Positions 1 through 12,099 of a stretch of DNA of 64,000 bases are shown here, piece after piece; positions within the stretch are counted from its first letter, which is position 1; each line of letters opens with the position of its first letter. The notes beneath the pieces were generated by a model, which worked only from the letters and a program-made list of their open reading frames with translations, did not search any database and had not been told where the DNA came from. Made by a program: the position numbers and the translations under genes. The stretch lies in NCBI GenBank assembly GCA_963989385.1, contig OZ022499.1:36394866-36458865 (forward strand), written 5' to 3'. This stretch comes from Ctena decussata (lineage: Eukaryota; Mollusca; Bivalvia; Lucinida; Lucinidae).

Positions 1-965
1 ATGGGGGTAGCACTGGAATGCAGTATTTGATTCTTGTGTATTCTCAGGAAAAGAAGACGCAACTTTTGTTGAATTGGTGTGGTTTCTTGCACTATTGACT
101 TCCAATGGGGTAGTTTTAGATGCTATGCTTTCAGTGTTGTTTTGATGTGTGTTGTTAAGGTCTGCCAAGCAAGTTTTTACATTTTTACTGTCTGATTCTG
201 ATATATCCATAGGTACATGTAGCCTACATGAGTCTACTAAAGGGACAAAGTGATTTGGTTGAAAAGTTCCATTTGAATTCTTATAACCTGTCCAAAGAAT
301 AGGTATCAGATCAATTCTTTCATCGTAAGGAAGAACTGGTGTAACAATTCTGTTGAAGTGCGGCCTTATTCGCTGATTAAATTCTGGGTAAACAGAAAAT
401 ATAGCTATATTTAGAGCCGTACAAAGAGCCTGCAACTGCCACATGCCAGCCCAAGAATAATTTTGTAGAGATGATATTATTTCATCGCGAAATACTACCA
501 TCAGCTGTTCTTGAGTTGGCTTGGGACTGATATCGTATTGGTTTTGTGCAAAAGGGGCATACAAAACTATCTGCTCACTTATTAGGTCTGATACCATCGA
601 ATTATTTGGTTGCAACAGTGTCTCTTTCAGTTGTAGTAACGCCAAAGCTGTCCGAACCCTCAATTCTGTGCTCATTGTCTCATCACCAACTATCGACAGA
701 CTCATAGCATTGTAAAAACAATTTCCATTAGGTGTAGTTCTGAGTGGCACAAAGCCTATTGGTGCATCAGAGGGAATAAATTCCATTGAATGGTGATCAA
801 GCATGTCCGAGGCAAATGAATTTGTTTGTGGCTGCGGAACAAGGTATTTATCTATTTGTGGAGAAAGAGCATGTGCTTTTTGTATAATTCTGTGTCTGAT
901 ATTTCTGCAGCTGTTCTCAGTATGTTTAGAGCTGTTGTGAAAAAGATCACACGACTGCTTTCCAT
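1..965 (-). CDS. OTU-like cysteine protease domain protein, 3' part (partial, runs off window)
   Basis: Read on the minus strand from an acceptor (CTTTTTCAG at 966-974) to the window edge, this exon is open for 321 codons with no stop. The first two bases (AT) complete a codon begun upstream. About 60 residues into the product is EFIPSDAPIGFVPLR, then TTPNGNCFYNAMSLS, which is the nucleophile loop of OTU proteases with the putative catalytic Cys at exon residue 82 (codon at 718-720). A following ELRVRTALALLQ helix, SWAGMWQLQALCTALN, and a late NHFVPL histidine motif complete the OTU/vertnin-like fold order. After it comes a polar Ser/Thr/Asn-rich stretch. The usual Asp of the D-G-x-C loop is Asn here, so activity is uncertain. 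OTU enzymes normally cleave ubiquitin linkages; related domains also occur in transposons. The 5' exons were not located. Confidence 0.8.
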
Positions 966-2395
966 CTGAAAAAGAAAGAGAAATTTATATGAAAAAGAAT
1001 TTCTACGAATGCTATGTTGCACTTACTATTTGCTTTCACATTAATATGAAAATGGCCATATTGGGGGGAAAAAATGCCAGCACAGTTTAGTGAAATGTCA
1101 GCAATGTTTTATAATATTTAATACTTATGTATATAAAAATTAACAGGATGGATCTATGTGATGTTTCCAGAATACTACCCGAGTCTTGTCCTTTGAAAGT
1201 ACAAACATTTTATCTGGCTAGCAAAAGCCTCATAAATACAGATTGTGTGCAACAGGCCAAGAGTCAGCAGACTCAGGGGCTGCCACAATCTGGTTATTTT
1301 TAACTAGGGATCAGCCTAGAGCTTTCAGACAGAGAAAAAGTTTTTTGCCACATTTCCTGCACTTCAGGGAGAAGTTTTAGTCCAAATTTTGGATTTACTT
1401 ATATGTTCCATATAGTTTCACTTCTACTTCAGCACAAAACAGGAGAAGTGAGACAGTTTAGGTAGACTATTTTCTCCCAAAATTGCCCTCTAGGCTGAGA
1501 CCCGCTTTAATAAAAATATGGAAGTTTGTATCTAAAGTTGAATTCCTATATATGAGCCATTCTCTATGAAAAAACCCGGCTTAATGACAAAATGATGGCT
1601 TGGTGTACATTTGAGAAACACAAAATATGATATTTTTTGGACCTTTCTTTATTTTTATGTAAATACCTTAACCCCTGAAATATAACAAAATACCTATGAA
1701 TTTCTAACAAAATTGAATCATTCTTAATGATAAATGTTGTTGTGACAACCCTTAATCCATGGTAATCCTGAAGCCTTGCAAACATATGGAATCGCACAAA
1801 CAAAGACCTATGACTAGTAAAAGGATGTGGAAGCATGATAAATGATCATGTGTGTGCTACCATATACACATTAAACATGAGCAAACACACTTTTGTTTGA
1901 GTTTTCAGACTAACACTTCCAAAAAGATCATACTTACAAACGTTATGACACTGACGTCAAAACATACATGCATGACGTTTACAACGGCATATTAACAAAC
2001 TGCACTACCTGTATGATTCTGAAGACCATATCTTCGTAACAAATAGTTGTAACCCTCTCAAATTCCAGGAAACATTAAGAGAAGCTAGTATTTATCTGTG
2101 ATGTTGTTATCTTTTTTGGTATGTCATTAAGCCTAGTTGTCACAGAGACCAACTCATATCTATTGTACTCCCCAAAAAGTGACTGCACAGTGTTTGAAAA
2201 CATGCACCTACTAGAGATTAATCTTTCATGTGACTTCCATAGCAAATACTTCTGCATACATACAATTCTCACTAATTTTTCTTAGTTTACATATTCTCGT
2301 TTAAGACTTCCAAAACTGTCTCCTTAAAATAATTCATACTAAAAGCCCCGGAGACAAGCTCAAATTCTGAGAGTCACTTGCCAGCTGACTGGAAA
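966..2395. other. Intronic or intergenic AT-rich sequence
   Basis: Probably the intron or 5' flank of the OTU gene. A donor-like AATA|GTAAGT on the minus strand near 1024 would leave an intron of only about 60 bp, so I do not trust it. I see no coding exon or clear repeat here. Confidence 0.3.
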
Positions 2396-3296
2396 GAGAC
2401 TCTCTGGTCTTCTGCCATCCAGATGGCACTTAGACCTTTAAGTTCTCCTGCCAGTTGACTACTGGAACACTGAGAAATTTTTTTTTTTCATATCATTTTG
2501 ATGGATGGCTATATTTTATTGTATTCAACATTTAGTTAATATATTAAACATTTTATTTACTTTAATTTTCGTATTAGTCTGGCTTCCACTCAATATGTAA
2601 AATCAAAACATTAAACCCCTTTTTTTTAACATTAAACAATCTTGAGGTCAGCTGGCGACCACTGCTTAATTTTTTTGTATGAATTATGTTTTGCAAAAGT
2701 TACATGTAGGTGAGAAGAAACCACTTTGATCTTAAAGTTTCAGTGTGCACCAAACAGTATGTTTTTACAAAAAAAAAAATACCATTTTCCTCATCATTAT
2801 CATATTTCAATTCTCATACCATTTTCCTCACAAGCTGTTCCCTATATATCTGCATTTTTTTTGCAGTTCTGACAGTCAGGAAAATTTATTTTTCATCTTT
2901 TTTTCTTTCTACTAGGAATAATATGCCACAGTTTTATAATATGAAAGTACCATTATCATAAAGGCAATTATGCTAGCAGAATAAGCATTATAAAATCTCA
3001 GTGAAAAATTGTTAAGTATTTTTTTGAGTTAGTTACCTTGCAAAGTATTATTTGAGTAACTTCCCTTTGAAAAATCTATTTTTAGTATGACCAATATTCT
3101 ATATTTTTTGTCTTGTATCTTGTTGATGTCAGATAAATACCATAACTACTTCAACTCTAACACATACATTTTAATATACTGAAGAATTTTGTGAAATGTG
3201 ATGCCGCCTTGTTTATTTTATTAGCATGCCGATTGCTACTTGGCAGGAGACTTTAAGATCTAGTGCCAGCTGGATGGCATGAGACCAAAAAGTCTC
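2396..3296. mobile_element. Non-autonomous element with ~60-bp terminal inverted repeats
   Basis: The left arm (2396-2455, starting GAGACTCTCTGGTCTTCTGC) matches the reverse complement of 3237-3296 (starting GAGACTTTTTGGTCTCATGC). Both arms continue through TGCCATCCAG, TGGCACT and TCTCCTGCCA. The 900-bp body is AT-rich and has no meaningful reading frame. No target duplication is obvious. A single related arm lies at 21837-21892. Confidence 0.65.
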
Positions 3297-3811
3297 CATC
3301 TGAAACACTTCCAAATCAGCTTTCTAAGCAACACAAAGTCTTCGGATAATTCTGCAAATCATAGCCTCCACGTATATAGTGATACCAAGTGGCCCAATGG
3401 TTTACTGAGGAGATGTTTGAAAATGCTGACAGGAAATATACAAATGACCTTTGGTCAAGCTCAATAAATGACCTTGACCTCTAGTATGCATAGGGGTTGA
3501 CGTTGACTGCATTTCCATATTAAAGAGCACAATAGTCACAGGAAAAACGCACTTCTTCAGTTTTTTTGCCATGCAAAAGCCTAAGGGACAAAATCTGTCC
3601 TTGTTATAAAACAGGTCAGATTCAACCCAGGGCCACCATTTATATAAACTTTGTAGTACAAGAGTCCAAGATGCTACATTTCATGTTACAAGGCAATACA
3701 CAGTCCCGAGCCACACGCTGAATGTCACTCAAAATCACGTGATAGCGTATACCTGGCCAATGCAGCGACAACTTAGCACGTTACATAGTCTCACAAACAA
3801 ATCGCACGTGG

Positions 3812-4024
3812 TCAATAGTTGACATAAGTCCGTGATTTTACCTTACAGTTAATGACGGGCTGAATACCTGTCTGAAGAAAACAAACTAACACCACTTTTA
3901 ATATACTTAACCTGCTTTGCAAGAACAGAATGCATCTGAAATGCGATGTGCCAACTGCCATGTGCAGGTCATGAGGAGGCTGATTCTGCGTCATTGATTG
4001 CCAACATTCAGCAGACACTTGCAT
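3812..4024 (-). other. Weak candidate 5' exon region (OTU gene?)
   Basis: This small minus-strand reading frame starts MQVSAECWQSMTQNQPPHDL, and its upstream side contains AAGATGGCGGAAAAC. The surroundings (3700-4030) are less AT-rich and carry two CACGTG-like sites. A GTTAAG donor at the end of FLQSR is poor, and its phase does not fit the exon at 1-965. Treat it as a promoter-like candidate only. Confidence 0.15.
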
Positions 4025-4717
4025 TTAACATTTGTTTTCCGCCATCTTAGTGTAAAGCTTGTGAGACATAGTAACAGAAACTAAGAAGGCAGAGTTTAGA
4101 GGCTATTCTCGGAACTGTGTATCGGCCTATTGATTCTGGAGAAAAAGATTTTTTAAGGTCATTACCATATGTGGGCATGGCGACCATCTTGGCCATGTGT
4201 CTTGGGGGCAAATATATAAACTTTGTTTCCCCCATCCTATTAAGGCTCCATATAAAATCTGATTTCAATTGGCCCAGTGGTTTCTTTGGAGAAGATATTT
4301 ACAAGTGTGAACATATTGATGACACAGAGGCTGACAGCGATGACAGACCAAGACCTGACCTAGTGGATTTGGTATTGACATGACGTATTCCAGTTTCAAA
4401 TTTTTTTTCATGGAGATGAACATTGTAACAAAGTTTCACAAAGATGCAATGGGAAGTGAAGCCTCTACTGTGTACAGAAGTTTTTATTCCGAGATATGAC
4501 CAACTGACCTAGATTTTGATACAACATGACCCTCTCATGTATGGTGTATATTTCATAAAGATAAACATTTTGACAAAGTTTCATGAAAATGGGCCCCAAA
4601 CTGTGCCCTTTAGAGGGTACATTATGTTTTATAAGATCTAGCCTAGCGACCTAATTTTTTGATCTGACATTAAATAGTTTCAAACTTGGCCTGGATTTCA
4701 AGAAGATAAACATTCAA

Positions 4718-5785
4718 GGCAACGGCTAGTGACAACCGGTTGTCAGCAGCCTCACAGGCTAGAGACAAATGGTTGTCACTAGCAGTTAGGCTACTGACAA
4801 CCTGCTAATATATTACAGTCTTCACAAAATCCCGTCTGACTGCCTGACATGTCTGGTAAAAATTCATTCGGTCTGGTAAAAATATTCAGAATTTTCAAGA
4901 GCATCTTAATCATTTTACCAGATTCGGTCCTGTAAACTCTGGCAGACTTTCGTGAACTCTGATATTAAATGCGCATTTTAAAGGACAGGAAGCATTGGTT
5001 CATTGTAAAAACATCACAAATAATTCTCAATAGAATTATGCTTTAAATCAAGCTATATATGAATCACAACAAAAAAATATCTGCAGACAAAAAAGCAAAC
5101 ATATGGAGAAGAGATATCTTCTAAAAATAGGTTTTCCAAGGGAAGTAACTCAAATCATACTTTGTAAGGGAACTAACTCAAAATACTGCTTGCAATTTTC
5201 TCTGAAGTTTATGTGCTAATTCTGCATGCACAATAAATAGTAGTTATTCTTGTATTCAAAGTCATTAAATAGTAGTTATTCTTGTATTCATATTATGAAT
5301 TTGAAGTTTATTTTTTTTAGTGGATAGGATCATTAAATAAACAAATTTGTTTGACTGAACAACAGGAATATAGCTATAGGGAAGAGCATGCAATGATTAC
5401 TGGAAAATATATGTAAAAATGTTTTTTTCCATAAAGATAAGTTTAAAATTTGTATGCATGTGATCCATAAATTCTTTTAGCTATTTCTATGAATAACTCC
5501 ATGACTTCTAGACAATAAAAATGTAGAAGAAAAAAAAAAAAGTACATCTGTTTTGTTTAATAGGTTCTTGCTTTCTACAATCAACTTAAAACTTGATCAG
5601 AGTGAAGACAAATATCAACAAATATAATAGTTATACCATGAAACTAATATGCTTAAAATATCTTGAGTTTTATTTGAAAATAATAGGATTTATAGCAACT
5701 GGTTGTCAGTAGCCTGTGAGGCTAGTGACAACTGGTTGTCAGTAGCCTGTGAGGCTAGTGACAACCGGTTGTCACTAGCCACTTC
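4718..5785 (+). mobile_element. Mutator-like foldback element, copy 1 (1068 bp)
   Basis: It is flanked by perfect 9-bp duplications AACATTCAA (4709-4717 and 5786-5794). Both termini consist of iterated palindromic units: GGCTAGTGACAACCGGTTGT alternating with AGCCTGTGAGGCT. The body contains a direct repeat of about 32 bp (TAAATAGTAGTTATTCTTGT, near 5242-5298) and no coding capacity. A host repeat unit is split exactly at the duplication. The 9-bp duplication and long inverted termini are what the Mutator (MULE) superfamily makes; the assignment is inference, because no transposase is present. Confidence 0.8.
4816..4961. mobile_element. 146-bp CAG-ended MITE nested in foldback copy 1
   Basis: The termini are CAGTCTTCAC... 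and ...GTGAACTCTG (inverted, imperfect), flanked by 6-bp ATATTA at 4810-4815 and 4962-4967. Foldback copies 2 and 4 lack this segment and show the empty site. A second copy of identical length is at 47000-47145. CAG ends with a 6-bp duplication would fit a hAT-related family. Confidence 0.8.
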
Positions 5786-6902
5786 AACATTCAAACAAAC
5801 TTACATGAAGAGTCAATGCAAATAAAAAGCCACTATTGTGTACCCATGATTTCCCAAACATTTTACCTAGTAACTTTTTTTTTGATCCAGCAAGACCACG
5901 GTTCAAACTTTATTAACATTTATGAAGACAAAGTTTCATGAACATTGAGCCCAAGAGTGTACACAAGGTTTTACTAGGATTCGATCTGGTGACCTAATCT
6001 TTGACCCAACCTGTCCTAGTATCATACTTGACCTAGTTTTTCTGAAGGTAATCATGATGACACTGTTTCAAGAAGATTGCACAAAAACTATGGCCTCTAG
6101 AGTGTTCACAAGGTTTTCCTAAGAACTAATCTAGTGACCTAGTTTTTGACCCAACATAACCTTGTTCAAAACTGACCTAGATTTTTTAAAGATAAACATT
6201 CTAACAAAACCACAAGAAGCTTGAATCAGAACTGTGCCTCCTAGAGTGTACACAAGCCTTTACTGAGATTTGACCTGGTGACTTAGTTTTAGACTGGACA
6301 TGACCTGGTTTAATATTTGACCTAGATTTCAGAAAGCTAAGCATTCTGACAAAGTTTCACCGAATTTGGATCAAAACTGTGTCATCTATGCCACTTAAAC
6401 ACTTACTTTTTTTTTAGCTCTGGATTTTATTTCTTTTTCTAGCTCTGGTACCAATCTTGTTAAGTGGAGCAGAACCATTTTAGCTATTTTAGTTGAGGGA
6501 CATAAGTGACCAACATTTTTTTTGTGAAATAATTGTGAAATCCATCCACTGACTTGAGAGATGTTGTTTAAAGGATTTTCTATCTTTAGCTCTGGCAGCC
6601 ATCACGTTCAGTAGTGCGGAAACATTTTAGCATTTTCTGTACAGGGAAACATCTGTGTGTAATTATTTTGAAACTGGTCTACTGGTCTATTAGCATATGC
6701 CGTTTGAAGAAAAATTGTTGATGACGGACGGATGGGCAGACCGAGGGACGTTGGACGAATATCAATAACAACTGCTCAACTTGAGCACGAATCAAAAAAA
6801 ACTATTCTGACCCATATTAGTATGGCAGCTCTAAATGTACCTGATATAATTTCCTTGAAAACACCACCCTACCTCAAGTGCTAAAGTAATAAGACATTCA
6901 CC

Positions 6903-8721
6903 TTAGTCAATTATATCAGCCACAGAAAAGGACCTCTTCTTCCGTTGAATTTTAGGTGGGTCTACTGGTGGTGGAAATCTCTCCCAAATAGAAGCCATCT
7001 GCTCATACAGTGACACAGGTTCATTCTGCATTTGGCAAGTTGTATTCCCAGAAAGAGTATGCCCTGCACCTGAAGATGTAGTACTTAATGTGTCTTTTGG
7101 AGATCTCCTGAACAGATAGTCAATTGGTGATTTCTCTACCACTGTACTACTAGCATTTGTATATGGTCCAGAGGCTGGTATCATAGGGCTATCAGTGGAC
7201 TCACATGTAGCAGAAAACCCAAACACATTTTTGACTGGTGATGTCAGTGGTGTAGAAACACTACTGAATGTAGGTGGGGTATAAGAGAATGGCATTGCTG
7301 AACAGTATGGAACTGACGTTTCAGGGAAGGCATATTTTATAGAAGTATCATCCTCTTGCTGATATAAAGCTCCACTCATGGACCCAATGGAGCTGGAAGA
7401 AGTGCCAGGAGACGGTTCAGGTGAGGCCCTATCAAGCACAGAGTTCTGCATCTGTGTACAACCATTTTTTAAGTTAATTTTTGAAGGAGGCTCATCAAAC
7501 TTTTCTGAAACTTTTTGTAACCTGTCCGAAAATTTTTCTCTTTGGTTTGAGGTGACCATTTCATCCTTGGCTTTCTCTGACTGCTGTAACATTGTGAAGT
7601 CCATGCAGTTAAACTCGTCTATCTTCCTTCCACCATATACAGTAAAAGAGTAAGTGTTTCCTCTAACACACTGTGACAACTCATCATTAGAGATGTTGTC
7701 TTTTTCTATGTCTGAACCTTTTTTACCTGTAAATTTCTCTGCTAAATTGTTAAAGAGAGTCACACAAGCAGTGGTGCTAACATTTTTTACCCTGACCTTT
7801 AAACACACGCCGGTGGCTGACACCAGGAAAGTCTTTTCACATTTGTCACAAGTGAACTGATCAGTATGTTCGTTCCGATATAAACTCTTCCCACAATTGA
7901 CAGAAGGACACATATTGTATAAGTTTGCAACACAATCCTCTACTGTTGCCTGAAACTCTTGCTTCTTATTACTCTGAGAGAGTTCATCAATGTTTTTCAC
8001 CTTCTGGGCTTTTGTCTTCTCTGGTGACAGGTGTATGTTTACATTTGTGGCAGATGTTACACTGGCTAAGTGCTTTAACTCTTCATGCTTCTCATTGATG
8101 GTATAATTCTTTGGTGGACATGTGACAGCAATATAGTTCCCATAGATTTTCACTGTTCCACCAAAAACATGAAGGACATCTCCAATACGACCCGTGAATG
8201 CTGTAGCAGCCTGCCTCCAAAACGAAACGTTGACATCAGCTTCCCCATCATTGATAAGGACAGACAAAAGAGGTGCTCCAAAGTCTTCTGTTTTTTTCAT
8301 TTGACTTATTACTCCTGCTATGTTTACTCTCTCATGCTGACACTGACGCAAGTCCTTTAACTTTACCAAGTCAAGGGGACATGTGAATGGTCCATTTTGT
8401 TCTTCAGTTATAACAGATTTGTCCCCAATGTTAACTTGTAAATTCCTTTGCGTCGAACTGAAGGCAGGGGCACACTGTTTCACACGAACTTGTTCTATGA
8501 GGTATGTTCTCCCAACAGCCAACTTTCCATCAACAGAAACTGCTGCTTCATTCCAGCTGATGAAGTCCAGACGCCCAGTGTCATCACACAAAACACCATT
8601 AAGTTTCTTCCCACTAGAAGTTTTCCCCCAAGTCCCCAGAGAGGATTTCTGCACCACCGTACATTTTATGTTTATCTCTGTGTCTATGTTCTCTTGATTT
8701 ATGTCCCCTATCTTGACATAC
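6903..8721 (-). CDS. Replication protein A 70-kDa subunit-like protein, terminal exon
   Basis: The exon runs from an acceptor (TTTACAG at 8722-8728) to TAA at 6903-6905, giving 605 residues here; the N-terminus lies in upstream exons. Domains in order: an OB fold (residues 1-105, starting YVKIGDINQENIDTEINIKC, matching the RPA DNA-binding domain A pattern), a second OB fold (about 117-205, with VSFWRQAATAFTGRIGDVLH), and a third OB fold with a zinc ribbon C-x4-C-x14-C-x2-C at 271, 276, 291 and 294, as in RPA1 domain C. A Ser/Thr/Pro-rich tail of about 230 residues ends in a basic patch (QRKKRSFSVADIID). RPA1 binds single-stranded DNA in replication and repair. The long tail differs from canonical RPA1, which ends soon after domain C, so this is a divergent paralogue or a domesticated transposon gene. 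A 58-bp exon at 21964-22021 fits upstream in phase. Confidence 0.82.
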
Positions 8722-8871
8722 CTGTAAAGTAAATATGGAACAGCTACTTAACATTTTCCATATACTGATCTTGAAGACAAGAACACCAGTATGGCCCAAT
8801 AGGAAGATATTTATTTCTGTCCGAAGAATAATAGTATTCTGAAAACATGGTGATCTTCCCCTGAAAAAATG

Positions 8872-10863
8872 TACCAAGAGGCCCAAATGGGCCTGATATC
8901 GCTCACCTGGCTTTTGTATCCGAATGGTCCCCATTCTGATACAAAATTGGTCAAATTCCAGAGTTTTCCTCAATTTCACATTTTGCTACTTTTAGTAACA
9001 GAGGCCAACTTGTCTGGTCTTTATATATTTACTTCTGAAACACCTCAAGGCAAGAACCATTTTGCCGCAAATTTCATCAAAATCCATTCAGGGATTACTG
9101 AGATATTGTCAGTTTCATGTTTTGTGCTTTTTTTAGTAACAGCAGATGGCCGCCATCTTAGAATGCCAAAATGCAAAAAAATGAAAAGCTTTCATGCAAG
9201 GACCATTTTGACACAAAATTGGTCCAGTTCCATTGTAATTTTCTTATTTTCAAATTTTGCTATTTTAAGTAACAGAGGCCAACTTAACAAGTCAATATTT
9301 GTTAATTTGTGAAACACATCAAAGCAAGAATCATTTTGCAACAAAATTCGTCTCAATCGCTTCAGCGGTTAATGAGATGTTGCCATTTTCATGTTTTGTG
9401 CTATTTTTAGTAACGGCAGATGGCGGCCATCTTGGAATGCCAAAATGCAGAAAAATCGAAAAAGCTTATTGAAATGATCATTCTGACAGAAAATTAGTCC
9501 AATTCCACTGAGATTTTCTTATTTTCACATTGTGCTATTTTTAGTAAACAAAGGCCATTATGACTTGTCTTTATTTAGTTACTTTTGAAACATCTCAATG
9601 CAAAAATCATTTTGACACAAACTTCGTCAAAATCTATTCAGCGGTTACTGAGATATTGTCATTTTCATGTTTTGTGCTATTTTTAGTAATGGCAGATGGT
9701 GGCCATCTTGGAATGCCAAATTGCAATTAATCAAAATGGCTTCATGTAAGGAACATTCTGACACAAAATTGGTTGAATTCCATTCAAGGGTTCTTGAGTA
9801 ATTGTCATTTTTATGATTGTGCCATTTTTAGTAACGGCAGATGACGGCCATCTTGGAAAGCCAAATTGTAATTAATCGAAATGGCTTCATGCAAGGAACA
9901 TTCTGGCACAAAATTGGTCGAATTCCATTCAAGGGTTCTTGAGTAGTTGTCATTTTTATGTTTGTGTTATTTTTAGTAACCGCCCCCATGGTGGCAATCT
10001 TGGATAGTCAACTTGCACAAAATTGAAATAATTTCTTTTAAGGACCATTGCTGACCAAATCTGACCACAATCGATTGCGTTTTCTTGAGATACTGACATT
10101 TGAGCAAAATCGGTCTTGTAAACGCTAAGTAGGTCACTGTGACCTAATTCCGCTATAGATTTTTTTCATTTTTACAATTTTTAATCCCAAGGCCCCATTT
10201 ATGGTCCACGCAAACTTTCAGCCAAATATACCAAATGGTTCTGGAGAAGAATTTGATTTTGTTTTTTTTGCTATTTTTAGTAATGGCGGCCATCTTGGAT
10301 TCTTGACCTGACCCAATTTTACAATTTTGAAACCCTGCAGTCTGGTCATGCTCCATGTGAAATTTGAAACCCATGAGTGCAGTGGTTTTAGAGATGAAGT
10401 TGTTTGAAGTCGTTTGAATATGTCGTTTTTTGACATTGGCATTTAAACAAAATTACACTAGTAAACAGAAAGTAGGTCACTGTGACAAAACTCCGCTACA
10501 GATTTTTTTCATTTTTACAATTTTGAATACCAAGGTTTCATTGATGTTCCATGCCAAAATTCAGACAAATATACCCAGTGGTTCTGGAGAAGAAGTTTAT
10601 TTTGTTGTTTTTGCTATTTTTAGTAACGGAGGTCATCTTGGATTTTCAACCTGACCCAATTTTACAATTCTGAGACCCTGGAGTCAGGTCATGCTCCATG
10701 TGAAATTTGAGAAACATGGGACAAGTAGTTTTACAGAAGAAGATTTATGAATATTTGTTTTGAGGTGTTGACGGACACATTCCGTCACGACACATGACGC
10801 ATGCCCGACACATTGGTATGACAATAGCTCACTATGGCCCTTCGGGCCAGGTGAGCTAAAAAA
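8872..10863 (+). repeat. Hairpin-capped repeat, family A
   Basis: It opens with ACCAAGAGGCCCAAATGGGC (hairpin AGGCCCAAATGGGCCT) and a TCGCTCACC, and closes with GGCCCTTCGGGCC followed by AGGTGAGCTAAAA. The interior is made of degenerate units containing 'tattttagtaacggcagatg' and GGCCATCTTGGA, seen about seven times (for example 9152, 9428, 9703, 9848, 10290, 10632). No gene is present. Confidence 0.7.
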
Positions 10864-11059
10864 TCACATTTGTTTGAAGTGTGACACTATCTTCCTTTGC
10901 CATATAAAACACTCTATATTACATGATCAGAGCCCTTCATTATCTTTTTTTGGTTTCCCAACAACTAAATATGCTATATACTCATCTTGTATAGTTGGGT
11001 ACCCCATGTATAAACTGGTTATTTGGAATTAAAAGAACAAAAAGACTAGACAATCACTA

Positions 11060-12060
11060 AAGGTGATGAATGCCCCCGCCATATGCCTCACTGGATGAGT
11101 AATGTATTAAGAGGTATTTGTGTGAAATTGTTTCAAAATCTGTCTGTGACTTGACCTTGACCCTAAAATTTTGGAGCTCGAAATTTCCAAGATATTGTCA
11201 CACTAAGCATTTGGGTGACGTTACATCAAAATCTGTCAATGAATAAAGGGGCTAGAGGGATGATAAATATTTTTCTAACAATAGCAACTGTGACCTTGAC
11301 CTTGAACCTGCAGTGCTGAAAATGGTAATTTAGTCAAGATATTGTAATATTTAACATTTGTGCGAAGTTATATTAAAATTGATCCATAAAATGAAAGCAC
11401 TAGAGCCATGCCCAAGTTTTTCGGCAAACAGCAACTGTGACCTTGACCTTGATTCTCCCAACCTGATCGCAAACTTGTTCGAGGTATTGTCATACTCAAT
11501 ATAGCTGTGACCTTATATCACAATCAGTTCATAAATGAGGCCCCCAGAGCCACAACAAATGGTGAGCTTGTATATAAGCCACTGAAATATGGTTAAAATA
11601 TGTATGCTATTCAAGGGGACATAATTCTGCAATAAAGACTTGAATCAAAGTTCCGTTCCTTTATGCACATGTTCAATGCATGTCTGAACTGTGTTGCAAG
11701 TTTCAATCCCCTGAATCAAATACTGTAGGAGGAGTTGCAGAGATACAAACAGTACTACTGTAGAAGGAGTTGCAGAGATACAAACAGTACTACAAGTGTG
11801 AAATATGGTCAAAATAGATATGTTATTCAAGGGGACATAATTCTGCAATAAAGGTCTGAATCAAAGCTCTGTTTCATTTATGCACATGTTCAATGCATGT
11901 ATGAACTGTGCTACAAGTTTCAACTCCCTGCATCAAATATTGTAGAAGGAGTTGCGGAGACAAGAACAGTACAAAAAAGTGTGACGGACGTACGTACGGA
12001 CAAGGACAAAACTATACGCCCCCCCCCCCCCCCACTTTGTGGCGGGGGCATAAAAAAAAA
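11060..12060 (+). repeat. Hairpin-capped repeat with GCCCCCGCC / GGCGGGGGC ends
   Basis: The left edge is GAATGCCCCCGCCATATGCC and the right edge is CACTTTGTGGCGGGGGCATA followed by an A run. The interior has repeated TGACCTTGACC strings and a tandem 'agttgcagagatacaaacag' block (about 11730-11780). A 15-bp C run lies at 12019-12033. Confidence 0.6.
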
Positions 12061-12099
12061 CAAGAAATGTAACAATGTGTTAAAAAATGCGCCTGAAGG

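Larger units (their letters stand above)
4040..6790. repeat. Degenerate tandem-type repeat, split by a transposon
   Basis: Recurrent strings such as 'aaacattctgacaaagtttc', 'tgacctagtttttgaccc' and 'actgtgccctctagagtgta' recur about every 120-150 bp, and the tract ends in a GACGGACGG-type run near 6722. The same family is seen at 18359-19135. The tract is interrupted at 4718-5785 by the first foldback element. Short frames here (for example 4117-4383) are repeat sequence, not genes. Confidence 0.6.

Noticed and set aside
4117..4383. 88-codon frame (starts MYRPIDSGEKDF)
   Set aside because: It is built from a dispersed repeat unit ('ggcatggcgaccatcttggc', 'aaatctgatttcaattggcc') also seen in other repeats of the window.
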